Notes under the pieces: generated by a model | What the model was told of the DNA's origin: nothing | What the model saw: the letters and a program-made list of their open reading frames with translations, nothing else | Database searches by the model: none | Shown here: in pieces, positions 1-10,978 of the stretch | Layout of the letters: the number at the start of each line of letters is the position of its first letter | Numbering within the stretch: the stretch's first letter is position 1 | Translations under genes and position numbers: made by a program | NCBI GenBank assembly: GCA_015680685.1 | Contig: MNCI01006175.1 | Location: 741,543-778,192 of the forward strand | Reading direction: 5' to 3' | DNA: 36,650 bases | DNA from: Gnetum montanum | Lineage: Eukaryota; Streptophyta; Gnetopsida; Gnetales; Gnetaceae

Positions 1-172
1 ACTTACTTAACCATACAATCGTGACAATACAAGTAAGTTTGGGAAGACAACGATTGATGAACCTTGAATCTTCCATTAGGGCACGTAATCACTTTCCTTG
101 GAGTTCGATCGGATCATGTGTGAAATGCTTGTATTCGTATGGTTGAGTGTAGGGGTACCTCGCCACTCATCA
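1..172 (+). repeat. G1 5' LTR, right-hand part
   Basis: Positions 1-172 match 6237-6418 with scattered substitutions and a small indel, and end at the same ACTCATCA terminus. The rest of this LTR lies left of the window. Its C-to-T differences from the 3' LTR are typical of aged, methylated repeats. Confidence 0.9.
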
Positions 173-173
173 T

Positions 174-191
174 TGGTGCCATTGTTGGGGA
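174..191 (+). other. G1 primer binding site (tRNA-Asp type, decayed)
   Basis: TGGTGCCATTGTTGGGG begins two bases after the LTR end. It resembles TGGCGCCGTTGCCGGGG, the tRNA-Asp-complementary site known from Athila/Tat elements. Every difference is C-to-T or G-to-A, mostly at former CpG positions. The minus-strand relative G2 keeps a less altered site at 25318-25335. Confidence 0.75.
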
Positions 192-317
192 CTTAGTTGT
201 TTGTGAGCTACGTAGAACATAGGAAATCATCCATATCATTGGAACGCTAGAACAAACCCTTAGGGTTAATCAAGGAAGGATAAGACAACGGTAAAATCAC
301 ACACCGAATAAGACAAA

Positions 318-2690
318 ATGTTTTCTTCTTCACATAAAAGCATTTCACCATCTAGGACTAACACAAGAGATAGTCGGTGGCATAACACACGTAACCAAGA
401 TCCGCCAGTTCCTCAACAGTTCCACATGGTATATATTCATCACGATGAGTATGTACCCGACTTTCCCTTTATTCTCCATCAAGATGAACAACTGCATTGA
501 AGAGACTTGGAAGGTAACATAGTGTTGCCTCCAAACCGATTAGTCCCCAACATGCTCCTTCGTGCTCTCACACAAATCGGCATGTCACATTTATATGTAG
601 AGTATGTTGCATGCAATCATGACACAAGGGACTATCATCCCACAAAAGTGCAACGTTAAAGGGACTTGCGATAGGAGAGTCACCATACATCCTTGAAGGG
701 TAAATGGCCTGATAACGTCCTACCTATCTTAAGCAAAGTTGTGGATGGTGAACCTACTTCAATAGGTTCCCCACCAAATGATGTTCCCCCTCCTAATGAT
801 AGTGAGGAGGTGGTGTATCAGAACCTCTACTCTATGGTTCACAACCCTGGTTTTGGTCACCACGAACATGAAGTGTTCAATGAGGGAACACAAATACACG
901 ATAAGGGTGGATGTTCTAATGGTAATCACAATCAAGGCCATGGCCACCGAAGAGAAGGTAGAAGACACGGTCATGGAAATGGTTCTCCTTCTTCTTCACC
1001 TTCATCATCACATTCACCCTTTCCTTCTATATCAGAATGTAGCCATAAGGAAACTAACTGTGAGGATAAAGGTAAATAGAGTGAAAAACACCAACAAGAT
1101 AGTCGAGAACGAGGACAAGGGCACTCTAAGGAATTGAGACCTAGAAGAAGGGAGAGTAGGGAACCACGTAGACACCATAGACACTATGAAAGAGATGACC
1201 ATGAAGAACCCCTACTCGCAACTAGAAGCATGTTAGATATCATAGAGGTTGTGAGAATCCCCACAAGGCATCATAAAGATAGTAGGATCAAGAGGTTAGA
1301 CATGAATAACATCCCACAGTTTGAGGGGGGATATAATGTTGATCCTCAAAACCATTTACAAGCATTCCATGATGCATGTGCCTTGCAGAACATAGAAAAT
1401 GAATGGCAAAAACTAAAGTTGTTCCCAGGGACAGTAGTAAAAGAAGCTAAAAGCTTGTACCAATCCTTAGAACTGGAATCCATTAGGAGGTGAAGTACAA
1501 TGTTAGAATTGTTTAATGATAAGTACTAAACGTACTCTTGAGTGTCTAACCTATGAAAGTAAATCCAAGGATGGAAGCAAGGAAATCATGAACCCTTGGA
1601 CGCTACCATGGGCCGCTATTACGCATTGCTACATCATTGCCTTGGCCATGGTTATTAGCAGTGGGATCAACTATGCCATCTCGTAGATGGACTTAGGCAT
1701 GAAACAAGGAGAACCCTTGGAACGTATGCCTAAGGGAGATTATCAGAGCTTAGGTCTCATCAGGTTCATAGATTGTTAGAGAAAGTAGCTAAGGAAGAAG
1801 GGGAGCTACGTAAGAGAGAAAGTGTGGAAGAGTACAACCGAGATCCTTCCCTTCAAAAAAGAGGAGTGAGATTCTGTGAGGAGGAAGAATTGTCACCACT
1901 CAAAGAGATGGTGAATAGGATAACTTTGCTACTCCAAAAGTTAACCGAAGTATTGGCAAAGGTAGACCAAATGTGGGACTCCCTGGATAGTAGATTTGAA
2001 ATTATCCTTAAAATTATAGAGGAATCTAGGGAGCGAGGTAGTGACCATGACAAAATGAAAAAGAGAGATGTAGACAATGCACATAACAAGTGTAAGGGAA
2101 AAATGGCCATCACCGAAGAGGTTGTGGATTCAGATACAAACAATGATGGTGGATGTGAGATATGCCAATACGACCATCCTAAGGAATGTTGCCTAGTAAT
2201 CTCACATTTACAAGAGTCTGGGGTGTATGCACTCAACTCACAACTTAATAAATGGCAAGCACCCTAATGGTTACCTTATCCTCAAGGTAACCCAAGGTAG
2301 TTCCACCAACCTTCAACATATTATCCAAGTGGAACTCCGCCACAACCTGTTGAGCAACATCAACAGTGGCAATACCCATAGTCATGGGGGATGCCACCAC
2401 CAAGGTAACAATACCCCTACCAGCAACCAGACCCATATGGCTATTACACATAAAAACCAATCTCTCCATGTGACTCTATTGGTCACGTTACACCACAACG
2501 TCACTACCAAGCTTGGGAGTATTATAGGACTCCTTCTCCTAGCAGAGATAACCCACAAACATACCATCCTCCAAATCCATTCGCAACTCTCACACTGATA
2601 GCTCCATTACCATCCACTTCAACAATGTAAGGGGAACTCCCCACTCAACCACAGCAACGCAATGCCACGAGGGTTGTAAATCTTCAACCC
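318..2690 (+). pseudogene. G1 gag (broken)
   Basis: A gag polyprotein remnant spread over several frames with stops. The N-terminal block from the ATG at 318 contains FILHQDEQL and, beyond a stop, GNIVLPPN; both recur in the minus-strand G2 gag (25205 downward). The block at 1134-1493 is basic and then carries the gag-like pattern IPQFEGGYNVDPQNHLQAFH. The block at 1773-2267 is heptad-like and charged and ends with the zinc-knuckle-like motif CEICQYDHPKEC. From about 2270 a Gln/Pro/His-rich stretch leads towards the protease. Gag would form the virus-like particle. Frameshifts and stops make it non-functional. The relationship to G2 gag is direct; the Athila placement is inferred. Confidence 0.8.
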
Positions 2691-2889
2691 ACTGTTAGTT
2701 CTTACAAGCATATGAAGAGAAGACCTTTCTTCAGAACTAGCAATCCAACCAAGCCCTCACAACCATAAGCGGTTGAACCTCTGAATGCCTCTCCATCAAA
2801 TAAGGCTTCAAAGATCCCTTCAAACCAAAAACCAAGCTCAATGTACACAATTATGTTAATGCATGCCGTTACTGACTGGATCAAGGTGG

Positions 2890-3443
2890 GCCACCTTCCT
2901 AGGAAATTCTCTAATCTTGGAAGCCCTCTAATCTATCTCCAAGTCACTGGGAATAAACCATGTAAAGCTCTTCTGGACTCAAGTTCTAGAGTCAACCTAA
3001 TATCATAAGAGATGTACAAAGCCTGGAACCTACCTTTGTTAAGGAAGAGTAATATTCGACTTGAGTTGGCTAACCAGTCCATCATTGTTCCCTTGGGACT
3101 AGTGGAGGACATCATTACCACTGTGTGTATGTGGTCATATCCAACTGATTTCCTAGTGATACAAGTAAATAACGATAAAGAGGGCTTCCCAGTAATAATG
3201 GGAAGGGCATGGTTAAGCACCATAAATGCACACCTAGGAATCCATGATCTTTCCCTGGAAATATCTAAGGAAAACACTTTTGGGAAGATCAAGAAGAAGA
3301 AGGTTCCATGCATCACATATAGTGATACAAGGTGTGACTGCATGCAGGAATGTTCAGCATCGCTTTCATGCAATCGGTGTGCACAAGAAATTAACATACA
3401 AAAGTGCCTGTATGTAGCAACCGCACAACAAGAAGACACCTAG
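2890..3443 (+). pseudogene. G1 aspartic protease (inactive)
   Basis: A retropepsin-like domain that would process Gag-Pol. The active-site region reads ALLDSSSRVNLIS, where families of this type have a D-T/S-G-A motif, so the catalytic triad is damaged, and a TAA follows directly. The flap and C-terminal part (FPVIMGRAWLSTINA, then LSLEISKE) are open from 3012 to 3443 and closely match the G2 copy at 22255-22464. The reading frame then continues as a Cys-rich segment. Damage at the active site plus the stop make it dead. Confidence 0.8.
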
Positions 3444-5599
3444 TGGTTGATAGCTGATCAAGAGAGCAACTCACCAACGTGTATGGAACTAACTGAGGGA
3501 ATAATTGGTGCCTACATCGAATGCATAGATAAACTTGAGTAGGTCCATCGCCAACTTCCAAACCTTAATCTGAAAACATCAATTAGGGAAGTTGGAAATT
3601 CCTAAAAAATTCAAACAAGCATTCTAATAAGACATTGCTTGTCAATGTGCAACAAACCAAACCTCACCATGAATTTAGAATAGTCAATGCACATAATACC
3701 TTTGAGAAGGGACAACCCCACTCATTGTTTCGGATCTTCTCCTTCCAACCCAGTCATGGGGGAGATGGCCACCTATGCTGATCAATTGAGACCCTCAGTT
3801 CCTTTTTAATTTTTTTTACACATTTTTATTTTACAAATTTCTTTAACTTTTCTTATTTTTGTTTTACAACATCATTCATACTTTTTCATTTCTTTGCATG
3901 CTTTTTTGTTTTGTTAGGTTCATCACCTAATAGGTGCTTTTGACGATGGTATGAACTATATTCTATTGATTGCTAATGTTTGGTTTTTACCTTGGAGTTA
4001 TAATGTGGATACTAAGGCATGGTTCTTTTGATATAACAGGCAATGAGTCCATGTCATCCATGCATCCATGAATTTCTATGGTCTCTCTTGGCTTGGAACT
4101 GTACAAACCCTTTCTTTAAATAATAGAACTCAATGATTGAAAAGGGTGTGACTTCAAGGGGATTTGATGCATTTGTGCTGGCCATTCTCTTGGGTGCTTG
4201 AATGTTTTCTTCTTAGGTTTTCCTTACCATTCTGATGTTACTCCATTATCAGGAAGCTAAGCTAATAAAAATAATAAGTCTTTGCATGGTGTGGTTCTCA
4301 CGCAAAAAAAAAACAACAAAAAAACAGTGAGAATTCAAAGCACGCCCCTTAGACAAAATAATCATCTCGGCTATAAGCACAGGTTATTGAACTAAACCAA
4401 CATGTTCCCTCTAACTAAGGCCCTCTCTCGCTTCCTACTCTTTACTTTCTTGTTTCTTCGAAATGGTGGTGACTCTTTGGTGGAAGCATTCTTGCTACTT
4501 CAGGTGGATGGCTTGGCCAAGTGTATTAATGTGAAGTCATTGAATGTGGATTGTTTGAGGCTGTATTTGGAATGAGATCTACTAAGTCACATTAAACGTA
4601 ACTACGCAACGGGCTGTACACCACCTTGTTCTTGGGACTCCATTCCATTCTCTTCTCCTCATCATTCTTTCTCCATGTTCCACCTCATTACCAGTTGTAT
4701 CAATAGTATATATTTTGGTTGATGCCTTGTTTTCTTTTTGGTAAAATCATGTGGTTAAGACTTTAACTCTTGCTTCCAAATGACATTTCTAGAGCCTATG
4801 GACTCTTTGAATGTGGGATGGTCAGGGCATTAAGGGCATGAGCTTGCTTTGGGGAGGACCCACTGGCATTCCTAATTGGTGCATCAGTTAATTTCTTTCC
4901 CTTAAACAGTGCTGCAATCACCATTTATTTTGTTCATTTCCACCTCTGACATCCATTTTATTGTTGTTGTCATTGTTTCTTTTTCTCCATCTTTCTTATT
5001 TCTTATATTTTTCCATTCTATTGCTACCGAAGGATTGCTCTTATTCATGGGGGTCCTGGTCCAATTTTTTCAATTTTTCCTAACCCCTACACCTTGGGCA
5101 GTCACTAGTGTATATCTCCAGAATTCATATTAACCATATCACAACTCAGCCAATGGACTGTACACCGAGGCAAGGTATCAACTGCATTGTGATTTAATTA
5201 CCCTTGCTAATGTGAGACTGTGTTGTGTGTGTAGATGGCAATCATATAATAATGGATTGGACCTGGAGGAAACACTTAGGATGGACTGTTGCTAGAACAA
5301 TCATGCAAGGAACAAGATTGATGGTGCAACTATGGATGGACAATGAAAGACGTAATCTTGGCATTGGTAACAACACATCTTCTTTTTTTCTCTTTCTCTC
5401 TCTTCTTTCCTAGCTACCAAATAAGGCTGGATGTCAAATGTGTATAATGTTCATTCTTGTAGTCATAAACACTAATATTGTCATGTATTGTAATGATTGG
5501 TCCATTCACATGTCATCCCATTCACCATTAGTATCATTGAAGTCAATAATCCCATACCTTTTCAATATTTTGTAAGGAACTCAATGAAGAGTTTTCATT
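3444..5599 (+). other. G1 deletion junction and 3' non-coding spacer
   Basis: Up to about 3620 the sequence follows the segment that precedes RT in G2. From about 3630 it aligns with the segment that follows integrase in G2 (the complement of about 12600 down to 12420). RT, RNase H and integrase are therefore missing at one junction. The remainder, about 3800-5600, is T-rich and non-coding; parts (3980-4440, 4790-4880) resemble 27400-27850 and 28220-28310. A polypurine-like CAGTCATGGGGG at 3751 is repeated at 5600. A short open frame at 5225-5413 has no recognised relative. I see no host gene here. Confidence 0.7.
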
Positions 5600-5613
5600 C
5601 AGTCATGGGGGTA
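5600..5613 (+). other. G1 polypurine tract
   Basis: CAGTCATGGGGGTA lies directly before the LTR start TGATGAG. The same arrangement precedes the LTRs at 26367 and 32125, which supports its role as the plus-strand primer site. Confidence 0.75.
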
Positions 5614-6418
5614 TGATGAGTCGCGATATCGTGTACACGATATCACATCCCCACGATATCGTGTCCTAACTCAATTTTTATAAATATGAGGTGGCTTCCC
5701 TTGTTTTGGGAAGAAAGACTTAGACCCTTAGCTAAACCCTTGTAGTTTTACCATTCCAGAGTTAGAATAATTCCTGTGTGCCTGCAATAGGAGCCCTAAA
5801 GTGAACTGATATTTATTCGAGCAAATTGTACCTCAGTAGACATTTGTGTACAGCAATAAAGGTGAACTTTATGATAAACCTTGCAGCATACAAATTAAGC
5901 TAAATAGTAATTAATTATTGTTGAAAATTTAAATGCTTTCCTAGCCAATTAATCTCTCTCTCAACCCTTGACTCTCTTAGTTAAGTACACTCAGTAAAAC
6001 CACTTTGAGCATGTGTGTAGCGCTTGGTAACCCAGTAACGATTAGCGTTTGGTAATCCTAGCAGCATTACATTGGTTCAGGATGTGTGCAGCAAGTGGGA
6101 ACGGATACTGGTGTTAGGAACAGTTAAAACTTAGTTAGTGAATAGTTAATGGAAGTTAGTCATTTAGTTTTCTTTACCTTCCCCTATTAGCATAAGACAT
6201 TAAAAAGATAAAAGCTATAAAAATCACATACTGTAAACTTACTTAACCATACAACCATACAACCATGACAATACAAGTAAGTTTGGGAAGACAACAATTG
6301 ATTAACCTTGACTGTTCCATTAGGGCACACAAGCACTTAGTCCTTGGAGTTCGACCAAATTGCACGTGAAACACTTGTATTCATATGGTTGAGTGTAGGG
6401 GTACCTTGCCACTCATCA
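5614..6418 (+). repeat. G1 3' LTR
   Basis: It begins TGATGAGT and ends ACTCATCA, an 8-bp terminal inverted repeat, and is 805 bp long. Its right 180 bp match the left edge of the window. It contains a palindrome cluster near its start and a TATAAATA-like box at about 5680-5687. The central part has CTTGGTAACCCAG-like repeats also seen in the LTRs at 26367 and 32125, marking one extended family. Confidence 0.9.
5625..5663. promoter_or_regulatory. Palindrome cluster at the start of the G1 LTR
   Basis: GATATCGTGT is followed at once by its reverse complement ACACGATATC (5625-5644, a perfect 20-bp palindrome). A second 12-bp palindrome CACGATATCGTG lies at 5652-5663. They sit just upstream of a TATA-like box, so a protein-binding role is possible but not shown. 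Confidence 0.5.
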
Positions 6419-6905
6419 CCATTCAAACTTGCATGTACTCCTTCATTCAAAGAAGCAATTCATTGTGCCATTGAAGTAGGNTTAAATGATCATTTTTTAT
6501 TTAAAATTATTAGTAAAACTAATATTTTTATATGGCGGGTCCATCTTATATCTCTCCAACTGAAGATAAAATTCGAAATGATCTTCTTGATGAGAGGTAT
6601 GAACTTGGCATGAAAAAGTTGGAGGAATGGAAGAAATTTTGGCAGCAAAGTGGTTGTTCTATTATAATGGATGGATGGACTGATATTCGTCAACATCCAT
6701 TAATTAATATTATAATTAGTTGTCAACTTGGACCATTTTTTCTTAATGCTACAAACTACTCCAACATATAAAAGATACTAATTTTCAAGCCAAATTATTA
6801 GAGATAGCAATTGCAACTATTGGTTCATGCAACATTATTCAAATTATAACAGATTCAGCTCCTGTTTGTAGGCATGCAGGAAAAATGATAGAAATGATTC
6901 ATCGA

Positions 6906-6997
6906 AATATATTTTGGACTCCTTGTTGTGTTCATTCTCTAAATAATACNCAAAATATATTTTGGACTCCTTGTTGTGGTCATTCTCTAAATAATAC
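6906..6997. repeat. Near-identical direct repeat around a single N (assembly join)
   Basis: About 45 bp inside the hAT exon occur twice, on either side of one N at 6950, with a single mismatch. This is what two contig ends with an unmerged overlap would give. The hAT motif FWTPCC should occur once, so the duplication is probably not biological. Another single N at 6481 lacks such a repeat. Confidence 0.75.
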
Positions 6998-8048
6998 ACT
7001 TCGTGATATTGGTAAAATTGATTGGGTGAAAAAGATTATTATAGATGCAAGAGACATACAAATTTTCATTTGCAATCATCATTATTCAAATTCTTTATTT
7101 AGGGAATGTAGCAAAAATAAGACTTTCAAAAAGCCTATAGAAACAAGGGAATAGAATACAAAAATCTATATTGTGTGTTTTTAACAAATTTGATTTATTA
7201 ATGGTAAAATAATTATAAATTTTGTGAAACAGGTATGCTTCATATTTCATAATATTAGAGAGAATGCAAGAGATACAAGAATCATTACAAACAATGGCTA
7301 TAACCAGTAAATGGAAGAACTGGGAGAAAGCCAACACAACTATGGGAAAAAGTGTTAGAGAAAAGATTTTATCAAATAAGTGGTGGAAACAAATGAAGTA
7401 AGAAATAATTTATTTGAAATATAATTCTTTATTTTTTATTGTTTTCATCTTTATATCTTATTAAAAATAACTATTTGTTATATTATAGGAGGATTGTTAG
7501 CATGCTACAACCTATTGTTAATTTCATTCGTTATGCTGATACAGATACACCTGCATTAGGAAAAATTTATGTAATTTATGAAAATATGTTAATAGAAACT
7601 AAAAAAGGGTTATAGAAATGGATAGCTCTCTTGATTTTTATAATGCTCAGTTACTTCCATTGATTCTAAAAAGATGGAATGCTACAAATACCCCATTGCA
7701 TATGGCTGCATATGCATTAAATATTAAGTGGTATTCTTCAAAATATAGAGATAAAAATCCAACAAGGCCTTGTGATGATTTTGATGTAAGAACAGTTTTT
7801 TAAGAATATGTTAAACAGTTATATTCATCTTGTAAGACTAGCTTAATTAGAAAGGAATGGCTTCAATTTACTAAAAGATATACAAAAACATTTAAATGTG
7901 AAAATGCTATACTTGATATGGATGGAATAGCTTAAGAAGATCCAGGTGGATGGTGGAGTTTGCATGGTGGAGATACTCCTAGACTTCAAACTTTAGCAGT
8001 GAAGCTTCTTTCTCAGGTTTTCATTAAACATATAACAAATATTAATAC

Positions 8049-9485
8049 TATTGATGCGTAAATTTTGGACACGCGAACACCTGTGAAAACTCATTTTAGG
8101 AGACTATCGCCTAGGGTGCCTCCCGTATGGGTACGGAAACCCGGGAATAGTCTCAGCTGGAAAGGGCCATGTGACAATAATAATAATAATAATAATAAAG
8201 CTTAACTATTTCAAAGTAATCTGAAATTAAAATGCTTATACAATTTAAAGTACATTAGAAAAGGGCACATCGCTGGCAGTAGACGCAGTTACCGAATTTT
8301 AACAAGCAGATTGCATGTAAGCATAAACTAAATACTGGCCAATGGCGATGATATTGTCACTGAGGATGAAACATCTTTGGCAGTGTTACCATAGATAGAA
8401 ACTTATACTTACTACTGTGCTGCAAATGCAGATAAGAAAACTATACTTATAAGGGCAACGCAATGAAACAGAATCATGCAATAGGGATCATAGGGAGTTT
8501 CCGATTGAAAATGGTTTACAAGTTGAAAAATGCAATATATTAGTATCTAAGGATTTGTGAATTTGAAAGCAGGAAAAAAAAAGGAATGCTACTACTTTAA
8601 ATTATAAAACAATAAAAGTCTAAGCATTTAAAAAAAAAGGTTTAAAATTAGTGCATAAAGTGATATACGACACAATGTACCGGTAACATGTTTGGAAATG
8701 CTTAAAATATTAAATATCTGTAATTGAAAATGCCAAACTTTTATGATATTGTTGTATGTCGCTAAGATGTACGTGTGGTTATAGCTGTCCGTCATGTTAT
8801 TCGTGATTGTCCTGCAGAATCGCTACAGGCGTCTGCGATTACCCCAGCGTCCAAAGAGAAGGCCACCGTCTGCAGGTGCGTTGCTGTCAAATGTGCGCTG
8901 CTCACAGCAATAAGAGGCTAAAAGATGGGTTGCATGTGGCTAGAGAAAATAGAGGAACAAAATAAAGCAGTGGTTGCTGATGGACATGCACTGCCAGCCG
9001 CTGCCCGTTTCAAAAGAAAAGGTTGGTCACCCCCTGTTGCCGATTCCAAGCCCCCCTTTATAGTGGCCGTGCAAGAGAAACCCTAACCCTAAACCATCAT
9101 TCGCCGTCAACACGCTGCATCCTTGTTACAAATGTTTTAACAAACGTTTGTAAATATGTAATTCTTTTTTTTTTTTAAATATGATTGATAGGTTACATTG
9201 AGGTCATCTTTTAAAGGTTTGTGCAAAGCATGTGGTGCACTATTTATCATGTGCTAGTGTAGTGCTTACTCATTTAGCAATTGAAATTCATAATTTTTAT
9301 TTTATTTTATTTATATGTGGTTGAGAACCTTTTGTGTATATTTTTCTTTTTACATAAAACCAATATAGCATTTGTTGAATTTTTATGAATTTGATTTGTG
9401 CATTTTGACTACTTTGCAAATATAATTTTCTACATGTGCATTGATAATGGCCCCATGCCTAGCATGGGTGAGGTTGACCTCAACA
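8049..9485 (-). repeat. Solo LTR of the R5-related family in a hAT intron
   Basis: The left end TATTGATGCGTAAATTTTGG and about 120 following bases match the R5 LTR at 13974. The right end, AGCATGGGTGAGGTTGACCTCAACA, matches 15046-15070. It is flanked by AATAC (8044-8048) and AATGC (9486-9490), a 5-bp target duplication with one change. No internal sequence is present, so it is a solo LTR, at 1437 bp longer and strongly diverged from R5's 1097 bp. On the minus strand a TATAAA box lies near 9062-9057, with a telo-box-like CCCTAA tract upstream (9078-9095). An (AAT)n microsatellite lies at about 8171-8198. Confidence 0.8.
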
Positions 9486-10099
9486 AATGCATATTAATTT
9501 TCTTAATTAACTTATGAAATGTGATGTTTAAAAACTTGAAATAGTGATGTTTTATATATCATTATGCATTCTCTAAACACCATGATTAGTACGCTATTAG
9601 GTCTAAAGCTTCAAATGAGTTTGTTTATTGATGAAGTTTTGAATAATTTATAAAATGAATTTTTTAACAATGCAAAAATTTATTCTTGTTTTTATCATTT
9701 ATGTAGGTTGCATCTTCTTCTTCTACTAAAAGAAATTGGTCGACATATTCTTTCATTCATCGAATCAACAAAAATAGTCTGACTCCAAAAAGAGCTAAAA
9801 AATTAGTATCTATTCATAGCATGATTAGATTGGAAGAAATAAAGGAAATAAAATATAGGCAATCACCTATTCTTCGTTGGGATGTTAATCCAGAAGATGA
9901 TGATGTTCCAATAGTTGATGATAAAGAAATTTATTCTACTGACTTAGTTAATGTTCTTGGAGCAATGAATCTTAATATTGATAATTCAATCCTTGATGAA
10001 GATGATTACCATGCAAATGATATTAATGACATAGAACAAAATGAAGCAGGTTCTACAAATTTACTCTTTAGAGTAGAGCAAGGACAAAATATAGACTAA

Positions 10100-10389
10100 A
10101 ATTAAAATTTGGACAATGTAACAACTTCTAAGCTTTGGCAAGAAACTCTTTTGTGATTTAAAAAGAGAGATAATTTTGTAACATTATCATATATATATAT
10201 AATGCTAAAATATTTTATAACGCACATGAGACTCAATACTTAATGTTTCATTGCAATCTTTTATGCAATTTTTAAGCATTAACAATATTTTGAATTTACA
10301 TTGTACTTGTTCTATATTCTACAATGTTTTTTTTATGATATATGAGATTTAATTTTTTAAAAAACTAATATATTTAAATTTTCTCTGCC
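10100..10389. other. AT-rich 3' flank of the hAT gene
   Basis: AT-rich DNA with an (AT)n run near 10190-10200. It probably holds the hAT 3' untranslated region. I could not identify a hAT terminal inverted repeat here, and I see no gene. Confidence 0.5.
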
Positions 10390-10527
10390 ATGTCCCGGCT
10401 ACGAACCTACTTTTTCTTGAGGCACACATACTCAAACACGTTCAAAATCAGGAATGCTCGATTCCTTGCTTCCACGAATCAAATTCTTTTGATGCATAGA
10501 CAGCAGGGGGATCTGTTGGAAAAGGAT

Positions 10528-10593
10528 GCTTTAAAAATACTGCAAGATAAAGGCTTGCTTGCTTTAAAAATACTGCAAGATAAAGGCTTGCTT
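10528..10593. repeat. Perfect 33-bp tandem duplication
   Basis: The 33-bp unit starting GCTTTAAAAATACTGCAAG occurs at 10528-10560 and again at 10561-10593 without a mismatch. It keeps the local frame open. Confidence 0.95.
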
Positions 10594-10596
10594 TTA

Positions 10597-10660
10597 CCGG
10601 ATGGCCGCTTCTGTATACTGCTGCGTTGCCGGATGGCCGCTTCTGTATACTGCTGCGTTG
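10597..10660. repeat. Perfect 32-bp tandem duplication
   Basis: The unit starting CCGGATGGCCGCTTCTG occurs at 10597-10628 and 10629-10660, identical, only three bases after the previous duplication. Confidence 0.95.
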
Positions 10661-10725
10661 CTTCGTGGTTGTGATGACCACAGCCATGGCTCTGCTGGTG
10701 CCGTCGTTCACAGATTTTCTGTTCC

Positions 10726-10978
10726 TGGAAATGAGAGAGATGAGGGAGGATATAGTGAATGCACTTCTCAACTATGAACCGGATAGAGGGACCAGTTACT
10801 CTACAGGTCTCAAGATGGCAAAGGACGTGCTTACGGGGCCGCAGGCATCCCAATCATAGCAAGATGAAACCCATCATCATTTTCTTGAGCGATGGAGGCA
10901 ACAACGATGGGATGAATCCTGTACATTTCTTCAACCGTCTGAGGAAGGCCCACGCTACACATCCCGTCTTTTGGTTGC
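10726..10978 (+). pseudogene. Fragment of a von Willebrand factor A domain protein
   Basis: One frame reads ALLNYEPDRGTSYSTGLKMA; after a frameshift near 10840 another continues KPIIIFLSDGGNNDG and PVHFFNRLRKAHATHPVFW. These match the middle and C-terminal half of a vWA fold. The T of GTSYSTGL and the D of LSDGG would be metal-site (MIDAS) residues in such domains, while the first strand with DxSxS is absent. The upstream 10390-10725 stretch, which includes two tandem duplications, is open in places but unrecognised. vWA domains usually bind proteins through a bound metal ion. This is a broken partial copy, either a decayed gene or a captured fragment. The family call is from motif reading. 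Confidence 0.65.

Larger units (their letters stand above)
1..6418 (+). mobile_element. G1: Athila-like Ty3/gypsy element with gag and protease only
   Basis: The right LTR (5614-6418) and the left LTR end (1-172) share long near-identical stretches, both finishing in ACTCATCA. A tRNA-Asp-like primer site follows the left LTR and a polypurine tract precedes the right one. Between them lie gag and protease remnants, then about 1.9 kb of spacer. No RT, RNase H or integrase motif is visible. The left LTR runs off the window, so the outer target duplication cannot be checked. The sequence just right of 6418 continues a hAT transposase reading frame, which implies insertion into that gene. The primer site and the gag zinc motif fit the Athila/Tat branch; this is inference from family knowledge. 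Confidence 0.85.
6419..10099 (+). pseudogene. hAT-family transposase gene, N-terminus missing, spliced, broken
   Basis: Coding sequence starts right after the G1 LTR with a PFKLACTPSFKEAI segment, then continues at 6532 into a DUF659-type domain (GCSIIMDGWTD, TDSAPVCRHAGK, IFWTPCCVHSLNN). The next exon (7233-7397) holds LERMQEIQESLQTM. Another (from 7489) runs to a segment with PGGWWSLHGGDTPRLQTLA, and the last exon (9707-10099) holds RNWSTYSFIH, the hAT C-terminal dimerisation region. Readable introns are 7398-7488 (GT...AG) and 8017-9706 (GT...AG). A third, about 7148-7232, has a GG donor, probably mutated. Frame breaks occur near 6770, 7613, 7801 and 7936. The zinc-finger N-terminus should lie left of G1. 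The product would bind and move hAT termini; it is now non-functional. Confidence 0.85.

Noticed and set aside
5225-5413. Short open frame in the G1 spacer as a gene
   Set aside because: 62 codons, no recognised motif, no conservation seen in the related G4 spacer, low-complexity end.
9078-9095. Interstitial telomere repeat
   Set aside because: Only two and a half CCCTAA-like units, inside an LTR promoter region; too short for a telomeric array.
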